A program made the position numbers and the translations under genes. DNA of 64,000 bases from Odiellus spinosus. Lineage: Eukaryota > Arthropoda > Arachnida > Opiliones > Phalangiidae. The notes beneath the pieces are model-generated. The model had not been told where the DNA came from. It made no database searches and was given only the letters and a program-made list of their open reading frames with translations. Position 1 is the stretch's first letter; each line of letters starts with the position of its first letter. Shown here in pieces: positions 27,140 through 39,880 of this stretch. The stretch spans positions 6,645,851 through 6,709,850 of the forward strand of contig OY987234.1 in the NCBI GenBank assembly GCA_963920705.1. Direction: 5' to 3'.

Positions 27140-27680
27140 TAAAGGGAGAATGTGCCCAGCCAAAAATGTTTTTATCGATTCCTTGTTGTTTAAATATGCC
27201 TAATCCGTTTGTTAAAAAAATTACGAATGGATATTGATCTAGAAATCAATATTTAACTTTCTATAAAAGTAGGCTTATAACGACGATCCATGGAGAGTCG
27301 GATATCTCGTCTTAAGAGTCTCCCGCCTATAGACAGATTTTTAAATTGAAATAATTTCACGCAGAGAAACACGAATGTAAGGGGTAAGCCTAGCTCCATC
27401 GTTGAGTAAGAATAGAAGTTACAGCGCTGGCCCGTATAGCTTTGAGTTACCGTAGTTTAATGTTGATATTTCTATTTGATGAAATTTATGAATGGTTTTA
27501 AAGTATAAAACCTAATTATTGCCGGAATAATGCTAGCGTGATTGGCTGGATACTCGTTAACGAATGTATATCACGGAATTCCGTTAAGCCTACTTTCTAA
27601 ACTGAATTAGGCCTATTTCAACGATATGGAATCAAGATTAGAATCGTTCGTTGTCGGCTGCTCCATGCCCTCTCTCTTTC
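27140..27680. mobile_element. MITE-like element, family A, expanded and decayed
   Basis: The left end TAAAGGGAGAATGTGCCCAG is followed by ATCGATTCCTTGTTGTTTAA and TATGCCTAATCC, as in the 369 copy. The right half has TTAAGCCTACTTTC, TTAGGCCTATTTCAACGATA and a degraded terminus. At about 540 bp it is longer than other copies, perhaps through a nested insertion. The right boundary is uncertain. Confidence 0.5.
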
Positions 27681-28218
27681 TCTCTCGCTTCGTACCGCTA
27701 ACAAGTTGAACGAAAGGTCCACAGCCGTAAATCTGGTAGCTATTTTTATGAGGGCAAGAAAAAAAAACACTAACCATACAAGCATTTCCTCCTTTTCCAC
27801 GTTTTTTCCGCCTCTAATAAAAAATAAATGTCGAAAAATAAGACTGGAAAAAAGAAGGAAAAAAAAAAAAAAAAAAAAAAAAGAAAAAAACACTAAGGAT
27901 CTGCACGTTCTGGGGGGGAAAATATTTTTATGTCCTCTAAATTTCTTTCTCTCGTCGCGACTGTATCTCTCGCGAACTTTGCTGATGCCGTTTCAAATAA
28001 TCGTATAAAAATCGAATAGACGAGAATTTAGCTGCGGAATGTCAGAAGCTCTAAATTTATAGCCGGAGAAGATATAGGTTTTGTACGCGGTATAGGCAAA
28101 GCTTTGATTCGTATTACGTTAATACGACGAAATAAACGCGCTTTTAATCTTCACCGCTAAATTAATTTAGAATAATATTTGTATTAACAGAAGGAGATGA
28201 GAGGAGAAGGGAGACGCT

Positions 28219-28396
28219 GTAGCTACGTTCACACTAGGCATTTCGAAACCGTTTTCAGTTTTCAATGTTCAAATCGACTGTTCAAGCTATCACTTCCATT
28301 ATTATCAAATAATCTGTATGGATGACACCAAAATTTAACATTTGAACCTTTCCAAAACGGTTAAAAACCATTTCAAAGTCCTAAGTGCGAATTTGA
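28219..28396. mobile_element. MITE-like foldback, family C
   Basis: The left arm TAGCTACGTTCACACTAGGC then TTCGAAACCGTTTT pairs with the right arm AAAACGGTTAAAAACC ... TTTCAAAGTCCTAAGTGCGA. The terminal motif matches the 20893-21150 element. No coding sequence. Confidence 0.55.
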
Positions 28397-29481
28397 ACAC
28401 TTAACTGCGGGTGGATCTAGATTCTAATTTGTATTTACCTTGGTAGATTAGTGGCGCCTTTCCTGATATTAGGATAATTTAAATAAATATCTTTATTTAT
28501 AGTAAAGTCCGAACGGGTCCCTTTATCTCAACACGGTTCTTGGGTGAAATCTTGAAGTTTGAAGTTGCAATTTTCCGCGTCGAGTCCCTACTATAGTTTC
28601 TCCTCATCTTACATTATACGGAGTTTTCTTCGAAGGGGGTAGGGGACGGAATGGGATCTGGCTGGCGCTGTAGGCTTGGCCCGGCTCGAATTGGAAAGTA
28701 GACTCGATTTCGAAAGCCTATTACTGGCCGCTTTCATCCGCGAAGACCATCCGTCCCCCCGGGGGATGAGAGGGGGAAGGGCGGAATCTTTTCGAAGAAG
28801 GTTACGGCCGGACATTCGAGCTACGTATTTCACAGACTTCGGTCCCCTCTCCCCTGGAATATTGTATTTCTAAACGCGAATTTTCGAGTCCGGAGGAGAA
28901 AGAGTAAGATGGAATCCCGCACCCGCGACTATGGTAGTGAACTTATATAGAGGGGTGAATAAGAGTGGCCTTTAAACTCCAAACTGTTTGGCTAGCTTTT
29001 GAAAAATGCATTGGAAGAAACCTTCGGTCCCCACACTACCCCCTTACCGACACTCGTTTTAAATTCACCATCTAAGCTATATAGTTACTAACCTTCTTAG
29101 AAGGGGTGACCCCCACTTGTTTCTAAAGGGATAATGAATAGCTTTATCGCGTTTCAATTCAACCAAAACACGTAGCTTTGATTGTACTAAAATGACTAGG
29201 TATAACGGAGTACGTATTTATCATTACCAAAGGCTACTGTAATCAGTTACCCTTTCGTCAGAATTCAAGGAGAAGTTCAGTTTATTATTTTAGTAACTTG
29301 ACGTATTTTTCCGTGGATCTATAGTTACAATCCTCGTTTCGCGATTAGCGAATTGATTTGTACTATTTTTACAAAAATACACATGAAGACCCACCATTTA
29401 GAAAGAAGGAGTTACAAGCAAGTCAAATCTTGTTTTTTTTATTCCAATATTACATATATAGAAGCGACAAGCTCCCAAAAT

Positions 29482-29540
29482 GTGGCGCCACTGTTTCGAT
29501 AAAAAATTATCAATCAAAAGTATGGAGACTGTGGCGCCAC
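29482..29540. repeat. inverted repeat with two GTGGCGCCAC palindromes
   Basis: The perfect 10-bp palindrome GTGGCGCCAC occurs at 29482-29491 and again at 29531-29540. The sequence between can fold, with TGTTTC near one arm and GAGACTG near the other. It is unusually GC-rich against an AT-rich background. It could be a small foldback or protein-binding sites. Confidence 0.6.
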
Positions 29541-30871
29541 CCAAGTTTCCCAAAGTAAAATTCTGATTGGCTGCACTCCAATTATCCATATGGAACAAGA
29601 TGGTGAACGATTTAAATAAGTCGGGGGAGGGGATAAAAATCTGACTTTAAACCCCAATATGGGAATAATTATTCGAGGTTAAAGATATTTGATTCTGGCA
29701 AGGCGCATTTTTATTACTTTATTACTTCAGGCTCCTTTTAAATGTAAGATTATTTTTATCAAACACGATAACTTCATTAAACCTTTAACCATCAATAAGC
29801 GGATAGAATTTCGTTGGTATGTCGTGTCCCTTTCAAGAATGTTATTCCTTATATAATACCATTTTTGGCGCTCTATCTTTTTCGTTCATCCGCTACTCCA
29901 TCCTCTTCCCCCTTTCCTTCATCCCACCGGAGATCATTCCATCGAAATCAATCCGAGTTTACATCGCGTCCAAAGCTTAACTCTAATCCATTTCTTTTAG
30001 AAGTTCAATCAAATATAGATATCGAGTCCTTATTTTTACGCGAGCTGAAAATCTAAGGTGATTCCGATTACGGTTCGAATCATTCTAGGGTTACTTCCGG
30101 TTTAAGGTTACATTACCATCAGTTTCGGTATAATATACGACTCAAAACTCTTATACGAAATTTAACAATTTGTGTGTAGCTTTCTTCACGATGAAAATTC
30201 CGAATGATTTTCAAATGACTATATATATATATTATAGAAAAGGATTGAAGAATATATAAAGCGATTTTCAAATAACTTTTAAAAGATGAACCGATAGATT
30301 TCCCGCCCTCTGCCCTCCCCCTTCCACCAAAAAGTGTTTTAAGCTATTATATCCTATATATACGAAAGCTTTACAATTACCAGAGTTAATCCTTTGGGCT
30401 CCAGTCAAAATCACTTTGAATTATCTATACGCTAGAAACTAAGGCGGAACGATATGCAAATACAAATTTTTCATTGGCAAAAAATAATAGCGGTAAACTA
30501 GAAAGTATTTTGACTCAAAGTTTACGTTACGGGAATAGGAATTTCATACTCGATTCTTGCGTGAGAATTTCGATTTTAAAACCAATTGGATTTGAAATTG
30601 CTATGATTACTATAGTACGGTATTAATTCCATCTTGAATTTGCACCGGACGCGAAACTATAGGCAACGTTTAAATATAATTGTGTATTTGTTTAGAGTTA
30701 ACTGGTAGCGTAGTTTATTACCTCTTCTAAATTTATGGTAAAATAAGTTTTGGTTGTACAATTAAACTTCAATATTTCTTCTTATTTTTGTCTTAAATCC
30801 CTATAGTTTCGATGTTTAATAGTTCTATTCGAACGTATTATAACTAAAAAAATTTATAGTGAGGCTGGCCT

Positions 30872-30872
<1 letters not shown>

Positions 30873-30910
<38 letters not shown>
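30873..30910. repeat. poly-T tract (38 T)
   Basis: The longest homopolymer I see in the window. On the minus strand it would be a poly-A tail, but no retroposed gene is recognisable beside it. Confidence 0.95.
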
Positions 30911-30914
<4 letters not shown>

Positions 30915-32761
30915 AAAATTTGAACATGGCGTTTAATTTATTAATTATTAATTCAAATAATTTTAAGTAATTCTTAATTTTCCGTGAAAATTGCTCTCAA
31001 ACGAAGACAAAGTTGATATAATTAATTAAAAACAAGTTGAGTATTTTTAACAAAGTTAAGAAATTATTTACTCATTTTATATTTTTAAATGAACTTTTAG
31101 ACACTGATATAATTACTATAGGGACTAGAGACAATGAGAAACACCCTCAACTTTCAACGGATATTACTAAGATACGCTTTCCCTTGCATCTTTAAGTATA
31201 ACGAAATCATAGAGATAAAACTAGGTTTATGGTATATTAGTGTTGAAATCTCCGACTGATTTTTAAGAGGGGGGAGGGGGTGGGACGTGGATAGAAAGTT
31301 TTGTGTCCTTTTGATGTTGCCGCGCTCATACTGGGAAATGATGCCTTAGCTAGCGGATTGATCGATGTTCGGTTCAACCCGTTCGAAAAGTGGTAACAGC
31401 TTTTAATCGATTTTTGAAGAAGTTTATTCGGGCATCATTTCTACTCGCAAAAGTTACATCTATTTATTACTATGGCGGAAGGATCCCTCGTATATTATAC
31501 CCCTAGAGAAAAAAAATAGAACCGTATTTTTCTAACTTCAACGACGCTAAATCGATACTTGAAACAATAATTTTTTTTAGTCTGTGGCTGTATAGTTTTT
31601 TGGCGGTTCAGCTTTCCAACTAGATCTCTTCACTCGAAACCCTCGTGATAAATAGCTTTAAACTTTAGAAACAACGTTGTTGTTTTTAAAAACTCTTCTT
31701 CTTTTCTTTTTCCAAGTCAAAATCAGTTCGAAATATTAGCGCGTTAAACCCTAGGGTGTAAGGATACGTGAACTAAGTATACATATAGAAAAAAGTAGTT
31801 TCTTGAAACTTAAAAGGCAAACGAATCAAGCTTTGCAGCGTAAAAAACTCCTCTTTAAGGCCTGCTGGAAATCCTCCCTCATTTGAGCCTCCAGGATATA
31901 AACCTTCTTTTTTTCCCTGAATTTTTTCTCTCTCTTCCCGATCGTTGATTGTTTTTGGGTCCTTATCGCTTCATCATCTTCCAATAAACCAAAAACTAAA
32001 AAATATTATTTTCACGTGGAACGAAAAATCTTATGGCGAGGCAATTCGTCACGTACTTAGAATGGACAGTAATCGCCACTTAAAACTTAGTTTTTTCAAT
32101 GATCTATATATTTACACAATAGTAGAGATGGAAGCTTCTGTTCGGCCGCAATTTAAGTCATCTTCCGGCAAATATTAATTTCCTTTTTGAATCAAGAAAC
32201 AAAAATTAAAATAAATACACAACAAAAGGAATTTCTGACTTTCTTAATCTCTTAATCTTTATTAGATTATTTTCTTTGTGTTTTTCTATTTTATTAACTG
32301 AAAGCGAATATTAACAGAAACTAAATAAAAAGCCATATCATAACAGAACACAAAGTTAAATTTTTAAGCCTATTTCGAATTGCGATGTTTACATGCAAAT
32401 TATTACAAATTTAGACGACACGTAAGAATTAAATTTAAATATTCTAATATTCGGCCATAGCGGAGAATCCCCGCTTAGTTCCATCCCTAAGGAAGTTAAT
32501 CAGTAAATATTTGTATATTTATATGGTTGGCTAAGGTTTTGGCTTTTGCCTATTTAGCAAACCTATTTTTAAACTGAAACTACTTTAGATATTATCCATC
32601 CCTTTTCACTTAATACCTCTTTTTGGAAATTTTTTTAATTTTCAAATGGTCGTATAAACCTAATTATTTAAAACACTAAGGATATTACAATTACTGATTA
32701 ATCAAATGTATTTGTTTTTTCTTAATCCAAGTGCGCTACTTTTTACACACGAACTTAAACG

Positions 32762-32790
32762 TAGCGTATCAATCCGCCTTATTTTTAGTT
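32762..32790 (-). repeat. fragment of dispersed repeat, family E
   Basis: GTATCAATCCGCCTTA is the reverse complement of the TAGGCGGATTGATAC start seen at 12741. Confidence 0.35.
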
Positions 32791-34538
32791 TTAGTTTAGA
32801 AACTACTACCCTGCAGCTGTGGAAAATCGTAATGGTACAAACCAAGATTGCTCATATATAAGCAAAGACGTTAAAAGTTCGACTTTCTCTGGATTTCCCA
32901 ATTTCCAGATGAAAAACCAAAGAGAAATCAAACTCAAAAGTAAAAATAAAAGGGAAAATCCCAAAGAAAAAAAAGTGACCCTAACTTAAAAGGCTATACT
33001 GATCAAACGTCGAACTCGATACAGGCAGAGTTCAATTCAATCGCGCATTGCAATAACAAATATTATAGAGTCAATTTTAATCTCTAAACGAAACTTGATT
33101 TTTTTTTATATGAAAAAAAAAAAAAAAAACTAGATATGAATTTCGAAAAGGGATTTAAAACTTAGGGAGTGAAATAAAAAAGTAGTTTTTGAAAAGGTTT
33201 TTTCAAAGGATTAAGAGATATAAGAGATATTCAATTTTAATTGTGATATATATACTAAATTTTGATTCTTAACCATTTAGTTAATGGCACGAAGATTAAT
33301 TTATTAAGTGCATTGTTTCTTTGTGCAAAGAAATTAATTTTACCCTCAACAATATTACGAGTTTTTGAATATAAACTTCTCAATTTTCTGATCGAGAATC
33401 CTTCACTGTTTTATCATAGACTAAGAAAGGGTTTCACCTGGACACGCGACGTACTCCCAACGTTATTAGTAACTGTTATTACCGATGGAGGCGGTACTAA
33501 TACGTTTCGGTGGTGCGCTCTTCCTTCCCACCATCTCTACCGCAAACGCGCCTGAGCAGATACGATAATTGGCTCGATGACCGCTAGAGGCGCCAGCGAA
33601 CTGCCCCACCAAGATCCCTAATTATTTAAAAAATCTGGCAAACTACGGTGGAAGGCAGGTCGCGTGTTCAGGGTCAAACTCTTTTTTTATTAGTGTATGG
33701 TCTTATACGAGATTTTGAGCCTATTTGAAAATTACAATTTTTTTAAGGAAATTCGTATATACATATTCAAATTGTTATATATTCTCTAGTGTAGGAATGT
33801 TGGCCCTCCTCTCCCTAGGAGTCTTAGAAGTTGAAAATAACTCTTTTCTTTATATGGGATTGAAATCTAAGAGTGCTACGTCAATAGATCTTGAAACTTG
33901 GATTGGGGGGTGGGTGGTATTTGGGCAAGTACCCCTTTAAGGTCTGGGATCTTGGACCAAAATAATGGAATAGAATCCCGCCGGAGAAGGGTCATGGAGA
34001 AGAGGAATGGTATTCTTCCTTTGCTAAGGGGAAAGAAACCGTTGGTTAAGCCGGTCAGAGTTGAAAGAGCTGTAGCAACTGTGACTACGCTTCGATTGTT
34101 CGTCTTTAAGGTTCATCCCCGTCGTTACTTTAATAAAACAAATCGTAGTTTCAAACCCCACCATTTCTTAAATCGGAATTTTTTTAAAAGCACCGTTTTT
34201 TCGAGTTTAAATTCTTTAGGATTTCAAAAACTTATTCGCGGGAGGATTTAGCGCGAACTCCTTTTTTTTTTCCTGGGAGCAAAGCGATCATTTAGGGGCA
34301 AACGTTTCTTGTCTTTTAGCTTACAGCCGTTTGGTTGTAAAAAAAATATATGTAATTTTCCCTCACTAATTATGTAGAATTAAAAAATATAATATTGGTT
34401 TCAAAAATATCGTAACGATTTAGAGTCACGAGATTTGTTTTAAAATATAATTAATGTTAGTATTTAATCATTTACACAGAATCTATTGACCATTGTGATT
34501 ATCTTATAATATTATTAAATAACAGGACTGCTACTTCG

Positions 34539-34601
34539 TGGTTAAGAAAAATAGTTTATTGATTTAAAGTTTATTATTTAATAAACAGTTTTTCTTAACC
34601 A
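34539..34601. repeat. hairpin-forming inverted repeat
   Basis: The arms at 34539-34560 (starts TGGTTAAGAAAAA) and 34580-34601 (ends TTTTTCTTAACCA) pair at 20 of 22 positions around a 19-base loop. It lies about 1.1 kb before the first recognised exon. Confidence 0.75.
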
Positions 34602-35663
34602 TGATTTAATTTAATATTAAAAATTAAATTTAATTGAATTATTCCAATTTTATTGAAGTGGAAACTCAAGTTATAAGCTGTCGAATTTAAAAATTTAAAT
34701 TATGGAGATTGTGTAGCTAATTATCTGTTTAAATATAATTAGAATATACATCGATTTCTTAATCTAAAGCTCAGTTCTAATTTTTCTAAATAAAACGACA
34801 CAAAACTATTTTATTTTCGCGACATAGCTATTTTATCGAATACTAATTCCGTTGACGTGAATAGAAAAATAAAATTAAGCCTATCAAATATTGACTTTAG
34901 AATTTCTGTACCGGATAAATATATATCTAATGTTTGGATAAATCTTTTTCCAATTAAGTCGGGAGAGACTCGGTTCCCTCGGGTAGAATTTGCGTCACAT
35001 TGAGACCAAGAAAATAAGCTTTACTATATATAGGAGAGGTTTTTTTTTCTTCTTTTCTAAGGGTTTAACCCTAACCAACTGTCGCGCGTCTGAGATTTAG
35101 TGAACTGCGAAATAATTTACTCCGGGAAATAAGACTCCGTGCCGAAAAGAGAGAATGAAACGGAAAATAAAAACATTTTTTCTTCCTTGATTCGGGATTC
35201 GAGAATTTTACGAAGCGAGGTTATACACTTTTAATTTATTTACGACGTAATGTCAAATCTTTTTAAAATCTTTATTAAATTGCAATAGGAAATTTACTTA
35301 CTACCTGGGAAATAAACCGTATAGAGTAATCGATAAAATCTTGGGATATTTTCATCTTCATCCTCCTTATAGGATGTATATAAGAGAATAAAAAAAGTTG
35401 TTACGAACTCGTAGCCAATCTAGATTTTCAACGAGTTTAAAGATAAGCTCCGCGTTATCTCTATGTACGAATGAATGAAATCGTGACCGAGATTTAGGGT
35501 TGTACGTTTTGAAACCTCGTGGTGGTATCGATTGTAGATAGTGAGGGTAATGGGCGATACTCTGAGCCGTGATGTACGAAGTTTATAAGCTTATTTTATT
35601 TCTATTTTCGGCCAATGTCTCTTATCGGATGTCTTTTTTTTCCTTTTTTTCCGGACTTAATAG

Positions 35664-35856
35664 GCAATTTGGATTATCGTACGGCGTACGCTTGCGAGGG
35701 AAGCCAGCTGTCGATCGCCTGCGACGAGGGTCATCTCATTAAATTGGTCAGAGCCAACTACGGACGTTTCTCCATCGGTATTTGCAACGAACACGGAAAT
35801 CTCGAATGGAGCGTCGACTGCACTTCGCACAGATCTTACTACGTCATCAATGAAAG
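35664..35856 (+). CDS. Cirl: latrophilin/Cirl exon 1 of those visible: first half of SUEL lectin domain
   Basis: This 193-bp exon encodes the N-terminal half of the rhamnose-binding (SUEL/RBL) lectin domain of an adhesion GPCR. In latrophilins this extracellular domain binds partners such as teneurins. Visible motifs are TAYACEG, a Cys in [16 protein letters not shown] (the ANYGR signature), ICNEHGN and WSVDC, giving four of the domain's eight cysteines. The acceptor is ..CTTAATAG before 35664 and the donor is AAG|GTAAAT at 35857. The exon enters with two bases of a codon and leaves with two bases (AG), so the next exon supplies the third. The open frame extends upstream to a Met at 35615, but the intervening residues (FFPFFPDLI) do not fit the family, so the internal acceptor is preferred. 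The signal-peptide exon was not found. The Cirl/ADGRL assignment rests on motif recognition, not on an alignment. Confidence 0.93.
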
Positions 35857-38439
35857 GTAAATTGAAATATTTCTATTCGCGGTTGTCGATAAAATAATTA
35901 TTAGTGTCTGTATATAAGATTTAATATGAAGACGGTCGCGTTCTATGGGAAAGGGTTAAATAATTAATTGTGGATTTGAAAAATTAGATTTAGGATCTTA
36001 ATGTTTGTGATATTATTTTTGAGTTAAAAGGGATTTTTAAGTATTTTATTTTTCTGTAAACGAATGAGATGTAGCTAAGTGACGTTTTACCCTGAGACAA
36101 TTCATTTAACACATTTATTGAACGGACAAGTTGAGTTAAAAATTCAAATTAGTTTCATCTTATTTGAGTAAAAGCCCCTTGGAGTACAATATTTAACCGA
36201 ATTTCTTTACTAAAGTCGACAAGGTACTGTGGTATTCCATCGCCTTATATACCCCTTTTTGTAACCAAACGCAAATCGGGTATGTTTAGAGGGAAACATG
36301 AAGGTTATAAGATTTTTTTTTAAATATTGATCGTTTTACAACCTGTAAGAACAACTAATAGAATGGATGGCTGATTAAAAATAACAATTAAAATTGTAAT
36401 ATATGGTAGTAAAATCAACGAAACTGATGTAAAATAATTGGCAAATATAAAAAATAGAACAAGTTAAATAAGTAAAAAAAAACTGATATTAAAAAGATTA
36501 ATGTTTGTAATCGTGTGAACAAGGCCACGCCTCTATACCACGTGTGAACGTTGCTTTATCTTTAGATATATACGAAACAGGCGGTATTAAAAATAAACGT
36601 TTTCCGCAGTGAGATTCTCGCCTTCAGATAAAACAAGGGATTCGAAAATGTAAATTTTCTAGTAACAGTTGTTATATCCTAGACCAGGGGGAGAGGCGAG
36701 GCGAATAATTATCTTCTAATTACGAAGGAATTCCAGCTTGGGGAACAAATGATGAGATTCGAGGAGAGAAAGAGAGACAGAAACTGAGAGAAAGTGGATG
36801 GGGTTTAAGAAATCCTTATATTAAAGACTATCCTGAGAGAAAACATGGGGGACCGTTTTAAACGCGAATGTCTAGTGTAAATGGATACGGATAAAGTATT
36901 CCTAAGCATAGAAATGAAACTGCCAAGGCTTAACGCCAAGAGAGTGAATTTCATTTCTCCGAAAGATAAGCGAAGCTAGCCAGCGAGAATGTGTTGTTTT
37001 AGACTGTTATTGTCTAATAATATGCTAATATCTTTGACATTTTAAGGCGGCCGCTATTCGCTATCGTATTAGATAATATCTCTTTGACAATTTTATGACG
37101 GTTGTAAAAACGGTGTAAAAGGAGTTTCCTCGCTTCCGCTACAAGTTTAGCATCACCCCCCTTTCTTGGTTCTAATGTTTTATTTAAAGTGCGAGTCTCG
37201 TAAATTCCATATATGAATTAAGTAGTTTTTACAATTAACGCTTACCAATACGTAAAGCTTAATGTTTTATTAGATAATTATAATGCCACCTAGTACCAAA
37301 ACATTAACGATATATAAGTTGTAGCTTCAAGTACACTTTCTACAAATGTATCTGTCTCTTGACCCGCGTGCTAACGTTTCTCTTACGCAATTTTATCTTT
37401 GGATTTCATCTCAAAGGAGGAACCGGAAATAATTTATAAACATTGATTTCTTACGACAATTGCGGGACAATTCGCGACCGAAACATATCGTCTGCTAAGT
37501 TACTAAGGTGTTATCGCTATGGATAACGTCAAAGACATATCAAAACGCTGAATTTACTACCATACTAGCGCTTCTTCATAGTAGCGAAATAGCGGGGAAA
37601 ATGCAGATGGTGTTATTAGCATACCGTTTTTGCTTTTAATCTGACGCGGCACTTGTTAAATTGCCTGGAATGTTATCGAAGCTCCTCCTAGTGTTCCAAC
37701 CGGCTGCAAGGAACCCTGATCTATCTGAACCACTAAATTTAGTTGAGACTCTTTCTTCACGAAGAATAAACGTAGAAGGGAGTTGAATTTTTATTTCTTC
37801 TCGCGCGTAAAATAAAGAAAAGTTTAATCCTCCGATCTGTCCAGTTTTTCTTTCTTGGGCGCTCGCTTGATGGCGTCATCCCCGTTTCCCGCGATGCTGA
37901 AATTCAAATAACCCCCGTTGCCCCCGTTATATATTGGTTGTCTCGCGCCGTTTTAGGCGGTTTCGGAAACCTTATTTATCCCGTCAAGCCATTTTAAAAC
38001 GTAGAGTAGCTACCGAGCAGCGGGGAAGAACGCGCGTCCGACAGAAACGTCGAGCGGCTAACTTAGTTTGAGGGGGATTCTAAAGGTTTTTAAAGGGATT
38101 AAACCGTCTTCGTTACGAAACAGGAACCCCCCTTACCCTTACCCCAAACCACCCTTCGCCTATCACTATTTAACCCTCGCTCGCTTTTCTTTTGAAAAAT
38201 TACCCGAGACAAATAGTTTTAGTATGAACATATACGTAACGTTTTCCTTCCAAATATAGTGCATTTTTTTATGAGGATTCAGTCTAGTATATCATAAAGA
38301 GAAGGTACAAAAAAAATTAAATTATTTTTATATTGATTTTCCTTCTAAATTACGCTTTCATAGTAAAATATTCAGAAAAATTCCCGGAATTGTATAAAAA
38401 ATAGGAAAACTCTTCATATTAAATTATAAAGAAGAACCT

Positions 38440-38625
38440 TCGGACTAATTAAAAGACGGCCCGATACCTTTGGCTTAATAAAATCCCCTCGACACGCGCC
38501 GCGGAAAACACTTCAAATCTCCTTCTTGATTATTTTCACACGCACAATCGCGCGTACAACAGCGTGTGTCGTGGATATTTTACGAAGGCAAAATCAGGGC
38601 TCCTTTTGGTTGGTCTTTAATTGAA
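38440..38625 (+). mobile_element. MITE-like element, family D
   Basis: Same order of motifs as 22327-22535: GACTAATTAAAAGACGG, ATACCTTTGGCTTAATA, CCCCTCGACACGCGCC, TCTTGATTATTTTCACACGC, GTACAACAGCGTGTGTCG, then CTTTTGGTTGGTC. The internal GACACGC / GCGTGTGTC pair can form a stem. Confidence 0.65.
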
Positions 38626-39007
38626 TTTATATCTCATGGATATAAAATATTTCAATTAACAAAAGACTGTAAGCTTTCTACCTGCCTCGAGGTTTCTTAA
38701 GAGCTCGAAAGAAATACTATATCCATGAGAAGCTTCTTTTAAAATTTTATCATAGACAATTCCAGAATATTATAGTCTTATTTTCTATAGGCCAAATATT
38801 CCCGAACGAATTCTTATATATTTCCTTGTACTGGGAGTTTTCGTTAGGTAGGAAAACTGAGCGGATCGTTAAATAATGTTAGTCCTCGTAGAAAATAAAA
38901 TAATCAGTGTCAGCTTCCCTTGAATGGACTAATGGGAATTAAAAAATAATTAAAGGCGACGCGTGATGTTGATAAGGAACCCGGAAAAAAGAAAACCAGG
39001 TAGTTAA

Positions 39008-39340
39008 CGCCTTTATACACGTTTTTTCAAATTATTTAAACAATATTTGAAATTTTAAATCGAGAAAAAATTAAAAATATCAAGGGTTTACTACGCGTTT
39101 AATTTAAGATAATAAGGCGATATAAGGGAACAAGGAAAATACGGGGTAGAATTTGCACATCTACGCCTTTATACCAGTTGCTTCAAATTATTTAAACAAT
39201 GTATATCTATTTCTTAAATTTAAGCGGACAATTTAAAAAAAAATAGAAAGGAAAAATACGAGTTTTGCATCGCGTTTGAGTAATTGAAAACAATAAAGCG
39301 GTATAAGGGGAAGGTGAAGAATACAGCGTAATGTTCACCT
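39008..39340. repeat. diverged 156-bp tandem duplication
   Basis: CGCCTTTATACACG at 39008 recurs as CGCCTTTATACCAG at 39164. Each is followed in order by TTCAAATTATTTAAACAAT, a middle part containing CGCGTTT, then AATAAGGCGATATAAGGG or AATAAAGCGGTATAAGGG. This is a two-copy direct duplication with a period of about 156 bp. Confidence 0.7.
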
Positions 39341-39778
39341 TCGTACAAAGGTTTAACTTCGGAAGTACTGAAAACTTGTAGTTTTACTAACGCTGGTATC
39401 GTGTTACGAAAAACGACAGGAAGGAAATGCTTAAGCGTAATTATCTCCCCTTTCTCTTAGTATTTTTCGGTCTTTTGGTGAAACTTGAAAAGAGATCCTC
39501 GCGGTAAAGAGGATTTTGAAATTGGAAGGCCCTGTCTCTTTTCCTCCGCGATTTATAGGCTCAATCCCCCGGCAGCCTCCGTACCACGCTTTCCCCACTT
39601 TTCTTAAGTTCTGGCTCTAGCTTTTCTTTCCATATTCCAAGAAGATTTTAAAATAAAAAACAAGATGTTATACAAGATGGTATAAAGCCCCACCCGAGAG
39701 GTCACTCGGATTTTTCTGGCGAGTTTTGAGATTAGATTTTTTTAGATATTTTGAGTGTTTTGGAAAATTTAGTCATAT

Positions 39779-39880
39779 TTAGTTTGTTGAAATTTTTAAA
39801 AAATTTTGTCAGCTTTAGTTTCGTTGAAATTTTTAGAAAATTTTGTCAGATTTAGTTTTGAAATTTTTAGATTTTCGAAT
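39779..39880. repeat. short tandem repeat, about 36-bp unit
   Basis: TTTAGTTT-GTTGAAATTTTTA-AAAATTTTGTCAG occurs twice in full and once partially, with small differences. Confidence 0.7.

Larger units (their letters stand above)
1..35663. other. non-coding upstream region or 5' intron of Cirl
   Basis: No exon or gene is recognised across this stretch. Open frames are short, of low complexity and without family motifs. The first coding exon at 35664 begins inside a codon (two bases complete it), so at least one earlier exon, expected to carry the signal peptide, must lie in or before this stretch. I could not pick it out. The DNA is AT-rich with poly-A/T tracts, a 28-bp tandem array and many short foldback elements, listed separately. 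Between those elements I see only unannotated, probably intronic or intergenic sequence. Confidence 0.6.

Noticed and set aside
27618..27893. Minus-strand frame starting with a poly-Phe run
   Set aside because: Produced by a poly-A tract; low complexity only.
30060..30085. GGTTCGAATC-like tRNA B box
   Set aside because: No A box at proper distance and no cloverleaf pairing could be drawn.
30873..30910. Poly-T as the tail of a minus-strand processed pseudogene or LINE
   Set aside because: No coding remnant or target-site duplication was recognised beside it.
33898..34251. 117-codon plus-strand frame upstream of the first lectin exon
   Set aside because: No signal peptide or Cirl similarity. 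It has no donor with the required phase that I could justify, so it is not accepted as the missing 5' exon.
35615..35663. Met at 35615 as a start codon for the lectin exon
   Set aside because: The stretch is short and pyrimidine-rich (a splice acceptor tract) and the encoded FFPFFPDL does not give a credible signal peptide with cleavage site.
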